64,000 nt of DNA from assembly GCF_001428075.1 (NCBI RefSeq), contig NZ_LMSI01000002.1, positions 185,037-249,036 on the forward strand. The letters run 5' to 3'. Below, one piece after another: positions 42,236-51,472 of the stretch. Origin of the DNA: Arthrobacter sp. Soil764. Its GTDB lineage: Bacteria; Actinomycetota; Actinomycetes; Actinomycetales; Micrococcaceae. Below the pieces are notes generated by a model, which had not been told where the DNA came from, made no database searches, and saw only the letters and a program-made list of their open reading frames with translations. Position numbers and translations under genes: made by a program. The first letter of the stretch is position 1, and every line of letters begins with the position of its first letter.

Positions 42236-42912
42236 GCAGGATTTTGATTGTGGAGGATGAGGAGTCGTTCAGCGACCCCTTGTCCTATTTGCTGGGCAAA
42301 GAAGGGTTCGAGGTTGAGGTGGTGGACAACGGCCTCGACGCCATCACCGAATTTGACCGCAACGGCGCTGACCTGGTGCTGCTTGACCTGCAGCTGCCCG
42401 GGCTCTCCGGCACCGAGGTGTGCCGCCAGCTCCGTCAGCGCTCCAGCGTTCCCGTCATCATGCTGACGGCCAAGGACTCGGAGATCGACAAAGTGGTGGG
42501 CCTGGAGCTCGGTGCGGACGACTACGTCACCAAGCCCTACTCCTCCCGTGAACTGGTGGCCCGTGTCAGGGCCGTGCTGCGCCGCCAGGGCGAGCCGGAG
42601 GAACTGATCTCCTCAACGGTCCAGGCGGGCCCGGTCCGCATGGACATCGAGCGGCATGTGGTCAGCGTGGGCGGCGAGCAGGTCCTGCTCCCCTTGAAGG
42701 AGTTCGAGCTCCTGGAGATGCTCCTGCGCAATTCGGGCAGGGTGCTGACCCGCGGCCAGCTGATCGACCGCGTGTGGGGTTCCGACTATGTGGGCGACAC
42801 CAAGACCCTGGACGTCCATGTGAAACGGCTTCGCGGCAAGATCGAACCGGACCCCTCCGCGCCGCGCTACCTGGTGACCGTCCGCGGCCTCGGGTACAAA
42901 TTTGAACCGTAG
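42232..42912 (+). CDS. regX3: Response regulator RegX3
   Basis: A 226-residue OmpR/PhoB-type regulator. The receiver has the acidic pocket VEDEE, phosphoacceptor Asp52 in LLDLQLPG, the Thr in MLTAKD and Lys101 in VTKPYSSRELVARV. The C-terminal winged helix (about 128-226) has LLPLKEFELLEMLLRNSGRV and VHVKRLRGKIEPDP. It receives phosphate from SenX3 and activates phosphate-scavenging genes through PHO boxes, such as the repeat between phoU and senX3. The start is a TTG (42232) with GAGGAG eight bases upstream; it overlaps the senX3 stop (TTGA), showing coupling. Confidence 0.94.
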   Translation: MSRILIVEDEESFSDPLSYLLGKEGFEVEVVDNGLDAITEFDRNGADLVLLDLQLPGLSGTEVCRQLRQRSSVPVIMLTAKDSEIDKVVGLELGADDYVTKPYSSRELVARVRAVLRRQGEPEELISSTVQAGPVRMDIERHVVSVGGEQVLLPLKEFELLEMLLRNSGRVLTRGQLIDRVWGSDYVGDTKTLDVHVKRLRGKIEPDPSAPRYLVTVRGLGYKFEP

Positions 42913-42940
42913 GCCGGTTCCCGGACAACCTCGGAAGACA

Positions 42941-42980
42941 TAACAAAAGGGAGGCGCCTGGACGGCCCTCCCTTTTGTTA
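42941..42980. terminator. Bidirectional terminator between regX3 and the lipoprotein gene
   Basis: A 14-bp stem TAACAAAAGGGAGG/CCTCCCTTTTGTTA with a 12-base loop; the A/T-rich base provides U tracts in both directions. Confidence 0.85.
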
Positions 42981-43011
42981 CGCCTGCTTCCTGCAGCGAC
43001 CCGCTGTTCGC

Positions 43012-43647
43012 TTAGCGGCTCGTGGCCGTCGCCGTGGCGCTCGGAGTGGCACCGGCCGATGATTCGGCGCCGGCGGAAGCGCTGGAGCTGGCTGAGGAAC
43101 CGGCGCTGGCGGAGGAGTCCGCGCTGGGGCTCGCCGACGAGGATGTCGCCGAGGGGCTCGGGGTAGGCACGTAGTCCTTGTATTCCGCCAGGGTGGCGTC
43201 CAGAACGGGAACCTTCACCGTGTTGCTGACGTTGGTGCCGTTCTCGCTGATCTTGACGTCCACCAGGGAGCCGGGCTTGCCGCCGGTGGTGCTCAGGATG
43301 GCCTCGTCGGAGTCCTCATTCAGGAGGGTGTACGAGTTGGCCTTCACCGGTACCTCGGTCTGTGAACCCTTGGCGCCGTTGACCGTGAGCTTCACGTCCT
43401 TGGAGGAGGAGTTGTAGACGGCGCCGATGAGGCGGCCGGGCTTGTCCTCGCCCGTGGAAACAATCAGGATGTTCCGCAGCTGGAGGGGACCGAGGTCTGC
43501 GCGGATGCCGTCCGAGGCGGAGTACTGGTGGCTGGTCTGCTGGGGTGTGATGTAACCGCAGCCTGCGGTCAGCAGGCTGGCGCCAAGGGCGGCAGCCGTC
43601 AGTGCCAGTTTGCCGCGCTGGGCCCGGTTCATCGCAGTGGAACGCAC
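43012..43647 (-). CDS. LpqE-like lipoprotein
   Basis: A 211-residue exported lipoprotein with lipobox LTAGC (Cys30). The folded part (about 40-150) is beta-rich: GIRADLGPLQLRNILIVS, RLIGAVYNSSSKDVKLTVN and VDVKISENGTNVSNTVKV. This fits the LpqE/copper-chaperone-like immunoglobulin folds of actinobacterial lipoproteins. Residues after 155 are a Ser/Ala/Thr/Pro-rich low-complexity tail, probably spanning the wall. The start is GTG (43647) with GAGGAG eight bases upstream. Identification rests on shape and on its place next to carD, where Mycobacterium has lpqE; sequence likeness alone is weak. Function unknown. Confidence 0.75.
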   Translation of the reverse strand: MRSTAMNRAQRGKLALTAAALGASLLTAGCGYITPQQTSHQYSASDGIRADLGPLQLRNILIVSTGEDKPGRLIGAVYNSSSKDVKLTVNGAKGSQTEVPVKANSYTLLNEDSDEAILSTTGGKPGSLVDVKISENGTNVSNTVKVPVLDATLAEYKDYVPTPSPSATSSSASPSADSSASAGSSASSSASAGAESSAGATPSATATATSR

Positions 43648-43903
43648 GTCACGTACTCCTCGAGAAATTTGAAGTCTTTTTCAGCCATAGCCTATCCGCA
43701 ATGAGGGGCAAACGAGGATTCGGCGGTGTCACATCTGCCGTGGGAGCGCTCACGTGATGCACTAATCTTGCCATCCGTCAAGGGGGCGGAGGGGGTTGAT
43801 TGGGCCGATTTTCCGCGTATTTTCGCGGTTGGAGGCCCTTTCTCCGGCCGGTCATATGCCTGAATCGTGATAAACTGGTCTGCGGGAAAGGGGAAATGTC
43901 CAC

Positions 43904-44386
43904 ATGGTATTTGAGGTCGGCGAGACAGTAGTTTACCCTCACCACGGTGCTGCGAAAATTGAAGAAATCAAGATGCGCACCATCAAGGGCGAAGAGAAGA
44001 TGTATCTCAAGCTCAAGGTGGCTCAGGGTGATCTGACCATTGAAGTTCCAGCAGAGAACGTTGACCTTGTTGGGGTCCGGGACGTAGTGGGCAAGGAAGG
44101 CCTGGAGCACGTGTTTGATGTGCTCCGCGCCGAGTTCACCGAAGAGCCCACCAACTGGTCACGCAGGTACAAGGCAAATCTGGAGAAGCTTGCTTCCGGT
44201 GACGTCATCAAGGTGGCAGAGGTTGTTCGCGACCTGTGGCGCCGGGATCACGACCGGGGCCTTTCCGCAGGCGAGAAGCGAATGCTGGCCAAAGCCCGTC
44301 AGATTCTGATTTCAGAACTGGCGCTGGCTGAGAAGACCGACGAGGAGAAGGCTGCAAGCGTTCTCGACGAGGTCCTGGCTTCCTAA
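43904..44386 (+). CDS. carD: CarD family RNA polymerase-binding regulator
   Basis: A 160-residue essential transcription factor of actinobacteria. The N-terminal Tudor-like RNA-polymerase interaction domain starts [20 protein letters not shown] and continues to about residue 60. The C-terminal helical domain (about 70-160) includes [17 protein letters not shown] and the DNA-contact region [19 protein letters not shown]. CarD stabilises open complexes, notably at rRNA promoters. The start ATG has AAAGGGG eleven bases upstream. It faces the LpqE-like gene across 256 bases of gene-free DNA that should hold both promoters, and is followed by a strong terminator. Confidence 0.95.
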   Translation: MVFEVGETVVYPHHGAAKIEEIKMRTIKGEEKMYLKLKVAQGDLTIEVPAENVDLVGVRDVVGKEGLEHVFDVLRAEFTEEPTNWSRRYKANLEKLASGDVIKVAEVVRDLWRRDHDRGLSAGEKRMLAKARQILISELALAEKTDEEKAASVLDEVLAS

Positions 44387-44392
44387 GAATTT

Positions 44393-44433
44393 AGCCCCGG
44401 CGGCACGCAAGTGCCGCCGGGGCTTCTTTTTTT
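44393..44433 (+). terminator. Strong intrinsic terminator after carD
   Basis: A perfect 14-bp stem (AGCCCCGGCGGCAC and complement) with loop GCAA, followed by TCTTTTTTT. Confidence 0.95.
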
Positions 44434-44494
44434 GGGTCCGTCCGGTGGTGTCCAAGCCACCTGACCGAAGTGGCGGCGTCGTAGGCTTGTCCGC

Positions 44495-45277
44495 ATGAGT
44501 GATTCATCCACGCGCCTGGTCACCGCCGTCATCCTTGTGGCCGCCGGTTCCGGGCAGCGTCTTGGCTACGGAATGCCCAAGGCGGCGGTGCCGCTCGGCG
44601 GCGAGCCCATCCTGATGCATGCACTCCGGGGAATCGTCGCGTCAGGAGTGGCCAGCCAGGTGTGCGTGGCCCTGCCTGCCGGGGACCAGGACCTGCGCCA
44701 GTTGTGTGACGGTTTCCGTGGCGAACTTGCCGACGGCGGCCCGCTCCTGACGATTGTCGACGGCGGATCCACCCGGGCTGATTCCGTCCGGGCCGGGATC
44801 GCGGCACTGATGGACGGCATCGAGGCGGTCCTGGTCCATGATGCCGCCCGGGCCCTGACGCCCGAATCCGTCTTCCACCGCGTATCTGATGCCCTTGCCG
44901 CCGGTGCTGCCGCCGTCATTCCCGCAGTTCCGGTAGTGGATACGGTCAAAACCGTGGCCGCCACCACCGGTGGGGACAGTGCCTTTGCGCCGGAGGTTGT
45001 CACGGGGACGGCCCGCCGTGAGGAGCTGAGGGCGGTGCAGACGCCACAGGGTTTCACGATCGGAACCCTGTTGCAGGCGCACCAAGCCGCACAAGCGCTG
45101 GACCAGCAGCAGTCCGCGGCCGTCACCGACGACGCCATGCTGGTGGAGATGCTCGGCACCGCCGTCCATGCCGTCCGCGGCTCAACGCAGTCCCTCAAGA
45201 TCACCACACCCCTTGACCTGATCTTCGCCGAAGGACTCCTGGAAGGCCCGCTCGGAGCCCGGTGGGTGGAAGGATGA
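44495..45277 (+). CDS. ispD: 2-C-methyl-D-erythritol 4-phosphate cytidylyltransferase
   Basis: A 260-residue enzyme of the MEP isoprenoid pathway that couples CTP and methylerythritol phosphate. The nucleotide loop [21 protein letters not shown] opens the protein (residues about 14-34; read here in overlapping parts), [10 protein letters not shown] lies near 113, and the C-terminal segment [15 protein letters not shown] and [18 protein letters not shown] are as expected. The TGA stop overlaps the ispF start by four bases, so the two are translated together. It begins after the carD terminator, with its own promoter in the 62 bases before it or read-through from carD. Confidence 0.94.
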   Translation: MSDSSTRLVTAVILVAAGSGQRLGYGMPKAAVPLGGEPILMHALRGIVASGVASQVCVALPAGDQDLRQLCDGFRGELADGGPLLTIVDGGSTRADSVRAGIAALMDGIEAVLVHDAARALTPESVFHRVSDALAAGAAAVIPAVPVVDTVKTVAATTGGDSAFAPEVVTGTARREELRAVQTPQGFTIGTLLQAHQAAQALDQQQSAAVTDDAMLVEMLGTAVHAVRGSTQSLKITTPLDLIFAEGLLEGPLGARWVEG

Positions 45278-45786
45278 GCGTGGACATGGTCCTGCCGCGC
45301 ACCGGAGTGGGAATCGACGTCCATGCCTACGCGCCGGAAGACTCGCCCCGCCCGCTCTGGCTGGGCGGACTCCTGTGGCCCGGCGAACGCGGCCTGGCCG
45401 GGCACTCCGACGGCGACGCCGTGGCCCATGCTGCCGCGGACGCCCTGTTCTCTGCCGCCGGAATCGGAGACCTTGGCACGCATTTCGGCACCGACCGCCC
45501 CGAGTTCGCCGGCGCGTCCGGCGCCACACTCCTTGCGGAGGCTGCACGGATCGTGCGGGCGGCGGGTTTCGAGATCGGCAATGTTGCGGTGCAGTTCGTA
45601 GCCAACCGGCCCAAGTTCGGGCCGCGGCGGGAAGAGTCCCAGAAGGTCCTCAGCGAAGCCGCCGGCGCCCACGTGGGTGTCACGGCCACCACCAGCGACG
45701 GCCTGGGATTCACCGGACGCGGAGAGGGTATTTCCGCGGTGGCCACCGCACTGGTGTACCCGCAGCAGCCCCAACCCATCAGCTAG
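45274..45786 (+). CDS. ispF: 2-C-methyl-D-erythritol 2,4-cyclodiphosphate synthase
   Basis: A 170-residue zinc enzyme of the MEP pathway. GIDVHAYAP holds the Asp and His zinc ligands, followed by [16 protein letters not shown] with the third ligand. Substrate residues include [13 protein letters not shown] and the C-terminal [15 protein letters not shown]. It forms trimers and releases CMP. I use the ATG at 45274 with GGAAGG before it; the overlap ATGA with ispD is typical. An upstream in-frame GTG at 45262 would only add four residues. cysS follows nine bases later. Confidence 0.94.
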   Translation: MSVDMVLPRTGVGIDVHAYAPEDSPRPLWLGGLLWPGERGLAGHSDGDAVAHAAADALFSAAGIGDLGTHFGTDRPEFAGASGATLLAEAARIVRAAGFEIGNVAVQFVANRPKFGPRREESQKVLSEAAGAHVGVTATTSDGLGFTGRGEGISAVATALVYPQQPQPIS

Positions 45787-45795
45787 TCTGGAGCG

Positions 45796-47262
45796 GTGAC
45801 CCTGCGCTTCTATGACACCGCCTCCGCCGAAGTCCGGAACTTCGTCCCCATCGTCGACGGCAAGGTCAGCCTCTACTACTGCGGCGCCACCGTCCAGGGC
45901 ATGCCGCACGTGGGCCACATCCGCTCCGCCATCGCCTTCGACCAGCTCACCCGCTGGCTTGAGTACCGCGGCATGCGCGTCACGGTGGTCCGCAACGTCA
46001 CGGACATCGACGACAAGATCCTTGCCAAATCCGAGGCATCCTTTGCGCCGGACTTCAGCCCCGAGGCGGGCGAAGTGCCACGCGAGGAATGGTGGGCGCT
46101 GGCCTACCGCTACGAGCAGGAGTTCCTGAAGGCCTACGACACCCTGGGCGTCTCGCGTCCCACCTACGAACCCCGGGCCACCGGGCACATTCCCGAGATG
46201 CATGCCCTGATCCAGCAGCTCATCGAGCGCGGCCACGCCTACCCCGCCCTGGACGATTCGGGGGACGTGTATTTCGACGTCCGTTCGTGGGACAAGTACG
46301 GAGCCCTGACCCGGCAGAACATCGATGACATGCAGGCAGCGCCCGACGCCGATCCCCGCGGCAAGAAGGACCCCCGCGACTTTGCGCTGTGGAAGGGTTC
46401 CAAAGAAGGCGAGCCGGCCACCGCCAGCTGGGCGTCCCCCTGGGGTGCCGGACGGCCCGGCTGGCACCTTGAGTGCTCGGCCATGGTCACCAAGTACCTG
46501 GGCACCGCGTTCGATATCCACGGCGGCGGCCTGGACCTGCGCTTTCCGCACCACGAAAACGAGATGGCGCAGTCACAGGCGGCGGGCCACCCGTTCGCCA
46601 ACTTCTGGATGCACAACGGCATGGTGACCTACCAGGGCGAAAAGATGTCCAAGTCCATCGGCAACACCATCAGCCCGGCTGAAATGCTGGAACTGGCGTC
46701 GCCCCGGGTGGTGCGCTACTACCTGGGCCAGGCGCATTACCGCTCCGTCCTGGATTACCGGCCCACCTCCCTGCAGGAGGCCGCCGCCGCCGTCGAACGC
46801 ATTGACGGGTTCCTTGCCAAGGCCGGTGCCCGCTTCGGCGGCGACGTGGGAGCCATGGAGGGCAACCACGGCCCCTCTTCCCCGGCCGTCGACGCATTTT
46901 GCGAAGCCATGGATGACGACCTCAACGTACCGCGCGCCCTGGCCGCACTCCACGACACAGTCCGCGCGGGCAACACAGCCCTTGCCGAAGGCGACGACGA
47001 CGCTGCCCGGGACGCGATGCACGCCGTCGTCCTGATGACCGGCGTCCTGGGGCTGAACGCCGTCGAAGGTTCCGCCGCGGCGACAACCCGTGAGGCCGAA
47101 GCCTTGGGCGTACTGGTCGAGGCGCAGTTGGCTGCCCGCGCTGCTGCCCGGGCTGAGAAGGACTGGGCTGCGTCCGACGCCATCCGGGACACGCTCAACC
47201 AGGCCGGCGTCGTGGTGGAGGACGGCCCCGACGGCGCCACCTGGAGCCTCAAACGGGATTGA
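45796..47262 (+). CDS. cysS: Cysteinyl-tRNA synthetase
   Basis: A 488-residue class I synthetase. The zinc Cys is in YYCGATVQG, followed by the HIGH-like HVGHIRS and the second zinc site WHLECSAM...[14 protein letters not shown]. The KMSKS loop is [10 protein letters not shown]. The C-terminal helical domain (from about 340) is the anticodon region. Length and a complete catalytic core place it with CysS, not with the shorter mycothiol ligase MshC. It starts at a GTG with GGAG just before and follows ispF closely; the same ispD-ispF-cysS-methyltransferase order is found in Mycobacterium. Confidence 0.94.
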   Translation: MTLRFYDTASAEVRNFVPIVDGKVSLYYCGATVQGMPHVGHIRSAIAFDQLTRWLEYRGMRVTVVRNVTDIDDKILAKSEASFAPDFSPEAGEVPREEWWALAYRYEQEFLKAYDTLGVSRPTYEPRATGHIPEMHALIQQLIERGHAYPALDDSGDVYFDVRSWDKYGALTRQNIDDMQAAPDADPRGKKDPRDFALWKGSKEGEPATASWASPWGAGRPGWHLECSAMVTKYLGTAFDIHGGGLDLRFPHHENEMAQSQAAGHPFANFWMHNGMVTYQGEKMSKSIGNTISPAEMLELASPRVVRYYLGQAHYRSVLDYRPTSLQEAAAAVERIDGFLAKAGARFGGDVGAMEGNHGPSSPAVDAFCEAMDDDLNVPRALAALHDTVRAGNTALAEGDDDAARDAMHAVVLMTGVLGLNAVEGSAAATTREAEALGVLVEAQLAARAAARAEKDWAASDAIRDTLNQAGVVVEDGPDGATWSLKRD

Positions 47263-47367
47263 TCCGCCGGCCCGCCTGAACTCCGCCACTGGCCGGGGCC
47301 TGCCGATTTTTCTTCGGTCAGTAGACTGGTATGCAGACTCAGTCAACACAATCAAGGGTGGAACATC

Positions 47368-48357
47368 ATGGCCAACAATGGTCGCCGATCGGTTAAAGCG
47401 AAGAAGGGCCCAACCATCGGAACCGGTGGCCATGGCCGCAAGGCCCTGGAGGGCAAGGGTCCCACGCCCAAGGCCGAAGACCGTCCGTACCACAAGGCGC
47501 ACAAGGCCAAGCAGCTTTCCGAGCGGTCCGCCGCCAAACGCGGAACGGGTGCCCGCAGCGCGGGCGCGGCGAAGTCCGGGCCCAAGGGCCGTGCCACCGA
47601 GGAAGTGGTGACCGGGCGCAACTCGGTGGTTGAAGCGCTCCGCGCCGGCATCCCCGCCAAAGCCCTGCACGTTGCCATCCGCATCGAGATGGACGACCGC
47701 GTCAAGGAATCCCTGAAGCTCGCCGCCGAACGTGGCATCCCGCTGATGGAGACGGGCAAGCCCGAACTTGACCGGATGACGGATGATGCCGTCCACCAGG
47801 GCCTGGTGCTGCAGATCCCGCCCTACGAGTACCAGGACGCCCACGAACTGGCCGAGGAAACCGTCGAAAAGTGGAAGAAGGGGCACATCAAGAATGCGCC
47901 GCTCTTCGTTGCACTGGACGGCATCACGGACCCCCGGAACCTGGGCGCCATCATCCGCTCCGTCTCCGCCTTCAGCGGCCACGGCGTCATTGTGCCTGAG
48001 CGCCGCTCCGTAGGCGTCACCGCAGCGGCCTGGAAAACCAGCGCCGGCGCTGCCGTCCGCGTGCCGGTGGCCCGCGCCGCCAACCTGAACAACGCCCTGA
48101 AGCAGTTCAAGAACATGGGCATCTTCGTGCTGGGGCTCGACGGCGACGGCGACGTCTCGCTGCCTGACCTCACCCTGGCCACCGAACCCGTCTGCATCGT
48201 GGTGGGCTCCGAGGGCAAGGGCCTGAGCCGCCTGGTCCGCGAGAACTGCGACCAGATCGTGTCCATCCCCATCGATTCCGCCATGGAGTCACTCAACGCT
48301 TCAATGGCCGTGGGTATCTCGCTGTACGAGGTCTCCCGGCAGCGCGCAGCAGGGTAA
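47368..48357 (+). CDS. rlmB: 23S rRNA (guanosine-2'-O-)-methyltransferase RlmB
   Basis: A 329-residue SPOUT-fold enzyme. The first 80 residues are a lysine/arginine-rich disordered extension (GRRSVKAKKGPTIGTGGHGR), then a substrate-binding domain begins with TGRNSVVEALRAG. The knotted catalytic domain has the three TrmH/RlmB motifs: LDGITDPRNLGAIIRS, IVVGSEGKGLSRLV and IPIDSAMESLNASMAVGI. It methylates the ribose of G2251 (E. coli numbering) in the peptidyl-transferase loop. AGGGTGGA lies upstream of the ATG. The basic extension is common in actinobacterial members and probably binds rRNA. Confidence 0.92.
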   Translation: MANNGRRSVKAKKGPTIGTGGHGRKALEGKGPTPKAEDRPYHKAHKAKQLSERSAAKRGTGARSAGAAKSGPKGRATEEVVTGRNSVVEALRAGIPAKALHVAIRIEMDDRVKESLKLAAERGIPLMETGKPELDRMTDDAVHQGLVLQIPPYEYQDAHELAEETVEKWKKGHIKNAPLFVALDGITDPRNLGAIIRSVSAFSGHGVIVPERRSVGVTAAAWKTSAGAAVRVPVARAANLNNALKQFKNMGIFVLGLDGDGDVSLPDLTLATEPVCIVVGSEGKGLSRLVRENCDQIVSIPIDSAMESLNASMAVGISLYEVSRQRAAG

Positions 48358-48455
48358 GCACTCCAGGCCCGGTCATTGCCGGGCTGGTTACCCGGCGCCG
48401 CAGCGGCGAACGGGCAGGTCAGGTGCCGCTGGCGGCTACTATTTAGGTGATGGTC

Positions 48456-50555
48456 ATGCCGCTCTTCGACACTGCTTCCGCCATGGACGCCTCCTCGGCC
48501 GTTCCCCTTGGTGTCAGCGTTCCGCGCGCTGATTCCGGCGGTACCCGGCACCACGCCGGCGCGCGCGCCAACGTCGCCTGCCTCGCTCCAGGGGTATCCA
48601 GCCTGGACATCGTTTATTGCCCTCCCGGAGGCCGGTGGCGGGTCCAGACCCTGGCCAACGTGACGCGGGGCGTCCACCACGGCATCGTCGAGGACCTGCC
48701 GTACGGTTCCCGCTACGGCTTCCGTCCAACCACGGACGCCCATTCCCTGCCCGCCAAGCCTGCTCCGGGCAACGCCAACGCTTCCGGCAGGCAGCCCCTC
48801 CTCCTGGACCCGTATGGCCGGGGGGTGGACCAGCGCGACGGCTTCCTCACCAGCGTACGAACCGCTACCGACTTCGACTGGGGGACGGACGAACGCCTGC
48901 ACCTTCCCTGGCGGAACACCATCGTGTACGAAGCGCATGTCCGCGGCCAGAGCATGCTCCACCCCGACGTTCCGGAAGAACTCAGGGGCACCTACGCAGG
49001 CCTGGCCCACCCCGCCGTGGTGGAGCACCTGACCAGCCTGGGCATCACCTCGGTCCAGCTCCTGCCCGTGCACTTCCACATCGATGAGCCGCACCTGCAG
49101 GATCTCGGCCTGATCAACTACTGGGGGTACAACACCGCCGCGTTCTTCGCCCTGCACCCTGGTTATGCCACCAGGGCGGCACGGGAGGAAGGTCCGCAGG
49201 CTGTCCAGGACGAATTCAAGGCCATGGTCAAGGCACTCCACGCCGCCGGGCTGGAGGTCATCCTGGACGTCGTGTACAACCACACAGCCGAAGGCGGGCC
49301 CGACGGTCCGGTCCTGAGCTTCCGCGGACTGGGGGAGGACACGTACTACCGGCTGGACGGCCACGGCAAATACATCGACACCACCGGCTGCGGCAATTCA
49401 CTCAATTTCGCGGACCCGCGCGTGGTCCAGCTGGTGACCGATTCCCTGCGGTACTGGGTGGACGAGTTCCACATCGACGGCTTCCGGTTCGACCTCGCCG
49501 TCACGCTGTGCAGGGACGCCGCAAATGAGTTCGACCCCGAACATCCCTTCCTCACCGCCGTCGCCGCCGACCCCGTCCTGTCCGAGGTCAAACTGATCGC
49601 TGAGCCGTGGGACATTGGCTACGGAGGCTGGCAGACCGGGCGGTTCCCGCCGGGGTGGGTGGACTGGAACGACCACTTCCGCGACGCCGTCCGTACCTTC
49701 TGGCTGGCAGACCGTGCAGCCATCGATGCCGGCGGCCACGGCGGGACCATGGCCAAGCTTGCAGATGCTCTCTCGGGTTCCGCCAGCCTCTTCCAGGCGT
49801 CCGGACGCTCGCGGCTGGCATCGGTCAACTTCGTCACTGCCCACGACGGCTTCACCATGAACGACCTTGTGTCCTACGACCGAAAGCACAACGAGGCCAA
49901 CGGCGAAGAGAACAGGGACGGGCACGGGGACAACCGCAGTTACAACCATGGCGTGGAGGGTCCCACCGAGAACGGCGTGATCCTGGAAAAGCGGGCGCAG
50001 TCGCGGCGGAACCTCATGGCGTCATTGATGGTTTCGCTGGGTGTTCCCATGATCACCGCCGGCGATGAGCTGGCCAGGACGCAGCAGGGGAACAACAACG
50101 CCTACTGCCAGGACAACGCCCTTACCTGGCTTGACTGGACCATGACGCCGGAGGCGCACGAGATGCTGCGGAGCACCAAACGGTACATCCGCCTGCGCAA
50201 GGAGTTCCTGGCCGCCCAGCCGCATGATTTCCCGGTCCGGGACGAACAGTCCTACCTGTACTGGTTCGACCAGCATGGCCAGCCCATGTCCGCCGACCGC
50301 TGGAACGATCCGCAGCACCGCGTCATGCAGCTCCTGCTCGGCGACGACGGCGGCGACCTGGCCGGCCTGGTGGTGGTCAACGGCAGCGCGTCGGACGTAT
50401 TGGTTACCCTGCCGGACGCGGGGAGGAAAGCTCCAAGCCTGTTCGAGCTTCGGCTGACCACCTCGCCGCGCCACAAGCAGCGGCAAGGCATCCAGGTGGC
50501 TTCGGGGGAAACCGACCTTGCCGAGGCCAACTCCATCAGCATCTACCGCACCTAG
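48456..50555 (+). CDS. glgX: Glycogen debranching enzyme GlgX
   Basis: A 699-residue GH13 isoamylase-type enzyme that hydrolyses alpha-1,6 branches of phosphorylase-limited glycogen. A CBM48-like N-terminal domain precedes the barrel (VYEAHVRGQS, the family-specific start). Catalytic parts are the nucleophile Asp in DGFRFDLAVTL, the acid Glu in LIAEPWDIGYGG and the second Asp in VTAHDGFTMNDLVSYD. The motif NYWGYNTAAFFALHPGYA is typical for GlgX. I start at the ATG 48456 with AGGTGA seven bases upstream; two codons at 48447-48452 are alternatives. The RNase gene begins six bases after the stop, so glgX leads a three-gene unit. Confidence 0.93.
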   Translation: MPLFDTASAMDASSAVPLGVSVPRADSGGTRHHAGARANVACLAPGVSSLDIVYCPPGGRWRVQTLANVTRGVHHGIVEDLPYGSRYGFRPTTDAHSLPAKPAPGNANASGRQPLLLDPYGRGVDQRDGFLTSVRTATDFDWGTDERLHLPWRNTIVYEAHVRGQSMLHPDVPEELRGTYAGLAHPAVVEHLTSLGITSVQLLPVHFHIDEPHLQDLGLINYWGYNTAAFFALHPGYATRAAREEGPQAVQDEFKAMVKALHAAGLEVILDVVYNHTAEGGPDGPVLSFRGLGEDTYYRLDGHGKYIDTTGCGNSLNFADPRVVQLVTDSLRYWVDEFHIDGFRFDLAVTLCRDAANEFDPEHPFLTAVAADPVLSEVKLIAEPWDIGYGGWQTGRFPPGWVDWNDHFRDAVRTFWLADRAAIDAGGHGGTMAKLADALSGSASLFQASGRSRLASVNFVTAHDGFTMNDLVSYDRKHNEANGEENRDGHGDNRSYNHGVEGPTENGVILEKRAQSRRNLMASLMVSLGVPMITAGDELARTQQGNNNAYCQDNALTWLDWTMTPEAHEMLRSTKRYIRLRKEFLAAQPHDFPVRDEQSYLYWFDQHGQPMSADRWNDPQHRVMQLLLGDDGGDLAGLVVVNGSASDVLVTLPDAGRKAPSLFELRLTTSPRHKQRQGIQVASGETDLAEANSISIYRT

Positions 50556-50561
50556 GTCCCC

Positions 50562-51053
50562 ATGCGCAACCGCTCCCTCCTTCCCTTGCTCCTGGCCGCC
50601 CTGGTGGTGCTGGCCTTGGTGGCGTTCGGCGGCGCCGGGCTGCTGGGCCAGCAAGCGGAACGCCCGACGCCGGAAACGGCTTCCAGCTCCACCTCCACGC
50701 CGGGCGGGGCGGCCACGTCCGCGGCGGCGAAGCAGCAGTCTCCGCCACAGCGGAGCGCCAACCCCTCGAGCCTGCCGGAGATCCGGGAGTCGGCCCTCCC
50801 CGCGGAAGGCCGCCGGGTGCTGGGGCTGATCCGGGCGGGCGGCCCTTTCCGGTACAGCCAGGACGACCAGGTGTTCGGCAACTTTGAGCGGGTCCTGCCC
50901 GTCCGGGACCGCGGCTACTACCGCGAGTACACCGTTCCCACCCCTGGGGAAACGGACCGGGGCGCACGCCGCATCGTGGCCGGCGACGCCGGGGAGAAGT
51001 ATTACACCAGTGACCACTACGCAACGTTCAAGTACATAGCGGAAGGCAACTAG
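50562..51053 (+). CDS. Secreted guanyl-specific ribonuclease (barnase/RNase Sa family)
   Basis: A 163-residue protein. Residues 1-29 form a signal or anchor helix (LLPLLLAALVVLALVAF), followed by a Ser/Thr/Gln-rich linker to about 68. The C-terminal 95 residues are a microbial ribonuclease fold close to RNase Sa: GPFRYSQDDQVFGNFERVLP, catalytic Glu122 in YREYTVPTPG, Arg136/Arg137 in RGARRIVAG and His152 in YYTSDHYATF. All catalytic positions are conserved, so it should cleave RNA after guanosine outside the cell or in an exported form. Its own inhibitor is encoded seven bases downstream. It starts six bases after glgX. Confidence 0.9.
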   Translation: MRNRSLLPLLLAALVVLALVAFGGAGLLGQQAERPTPETASSSTSTPGGAATSAAAKQQSPPQRSANPSSLPEIRESALPAEGRRVLGLIRAGGPFRYSQDDQVFGNFERVLPVRDRGYYREYTVPTPGETDRGARRIVAGDAGEKYYTSDHYATFKYIAEGN

Positions 51054-51060
51054 CACAACC

Positions 51061-51417
51061 ATGAAGATCTTCTCCGGCGACACCTGGACACTGGAAGAAC
51101 TGCAGGAACAGGTGGCCGACGCCGGCCGGCGCAGCGTGGTGGTCCCTCCGGCGGACAGCAAACGCGCCGTCCTGGAGACCTTCGGGGAGGTCCTGGACTT
51201 TCCAGAACACTACGGCGTGAACCTGGACGCGCTGAACGATTCGCTCCACGACTTTGCCGACAGCATCACCGACAACGGCAACCCGCCCGTCACGGTCCTC
51301 TGGCAGGTGGCGGCCCTGTTCCGCAGCGACAGGTCGTTCGGCATCATCTGCGAAATCCTGCAGGACGCCGAACGGTACGCGGGCAAGGACCTTGCCGTCA
51401 CCGCCGTGCTGCTCTGA
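51061..51417 (+). CDS. Barstar family ribonuclease inhibitor
   Basis: A 118-residue cytosolic protein of the barstar fold. The hallmark helix-2 region reads FPEHYGVNLDALNDSLHDFA, matching the barstar YGxNLDALxDxL motif whose Asp residues occupy the barnase active site. The preceding strands (RRSVVVPPADSK) and the final strand (DLAVTAVLL) complete the fold. It should neutralise the ribonuclease encoded directly upstream before export. The stop codon lies within an exact 15-bp tandem duplication, so the gene has a second copy of its end just behind it. Confidence 0.92.
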   Translation: MKIFSGDTWTLEELQEQVADAGRRSVVVPPADSKRAVLETFGEVLDFPEHYGVNLDALNDSLHDFADSITDNGNPPVTVLWQVAALFRSDRSFGIICEILQDAERYAGKDLAVTAVLL

Positions 51418-51432
51418 GCCGTGCTGCTCTGA
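51403..51432. repeat. Exact 15-bp tandem duplication at the barstar stop codon
   Basis: The unit GCCGTGCTGCTCTGA occurs at 51403-51417 and again at 51418-51432. The first copy encodes the last residues and stop of the barstar protein; the second copy is untranslated. Confidence 0.95.
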
Positions 51433-51472
51433 GCCTGGCTGGCTGCCCTAACGCCGTCCCCGGCTTCCGCGC

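Noticed and set aside
43012..43200. DNA repeat expansion in the lipoprotein tail
   Set aside because: The Ser/Ala-rich tail is low-complexity protein sequence with varied codons, not a DNA tandem repeat.
44566..46554. A 662-residue open frame antisense to ispD, ispF and cysS
   Set aside because: It spans three well-defined genes and shows no protein family features.
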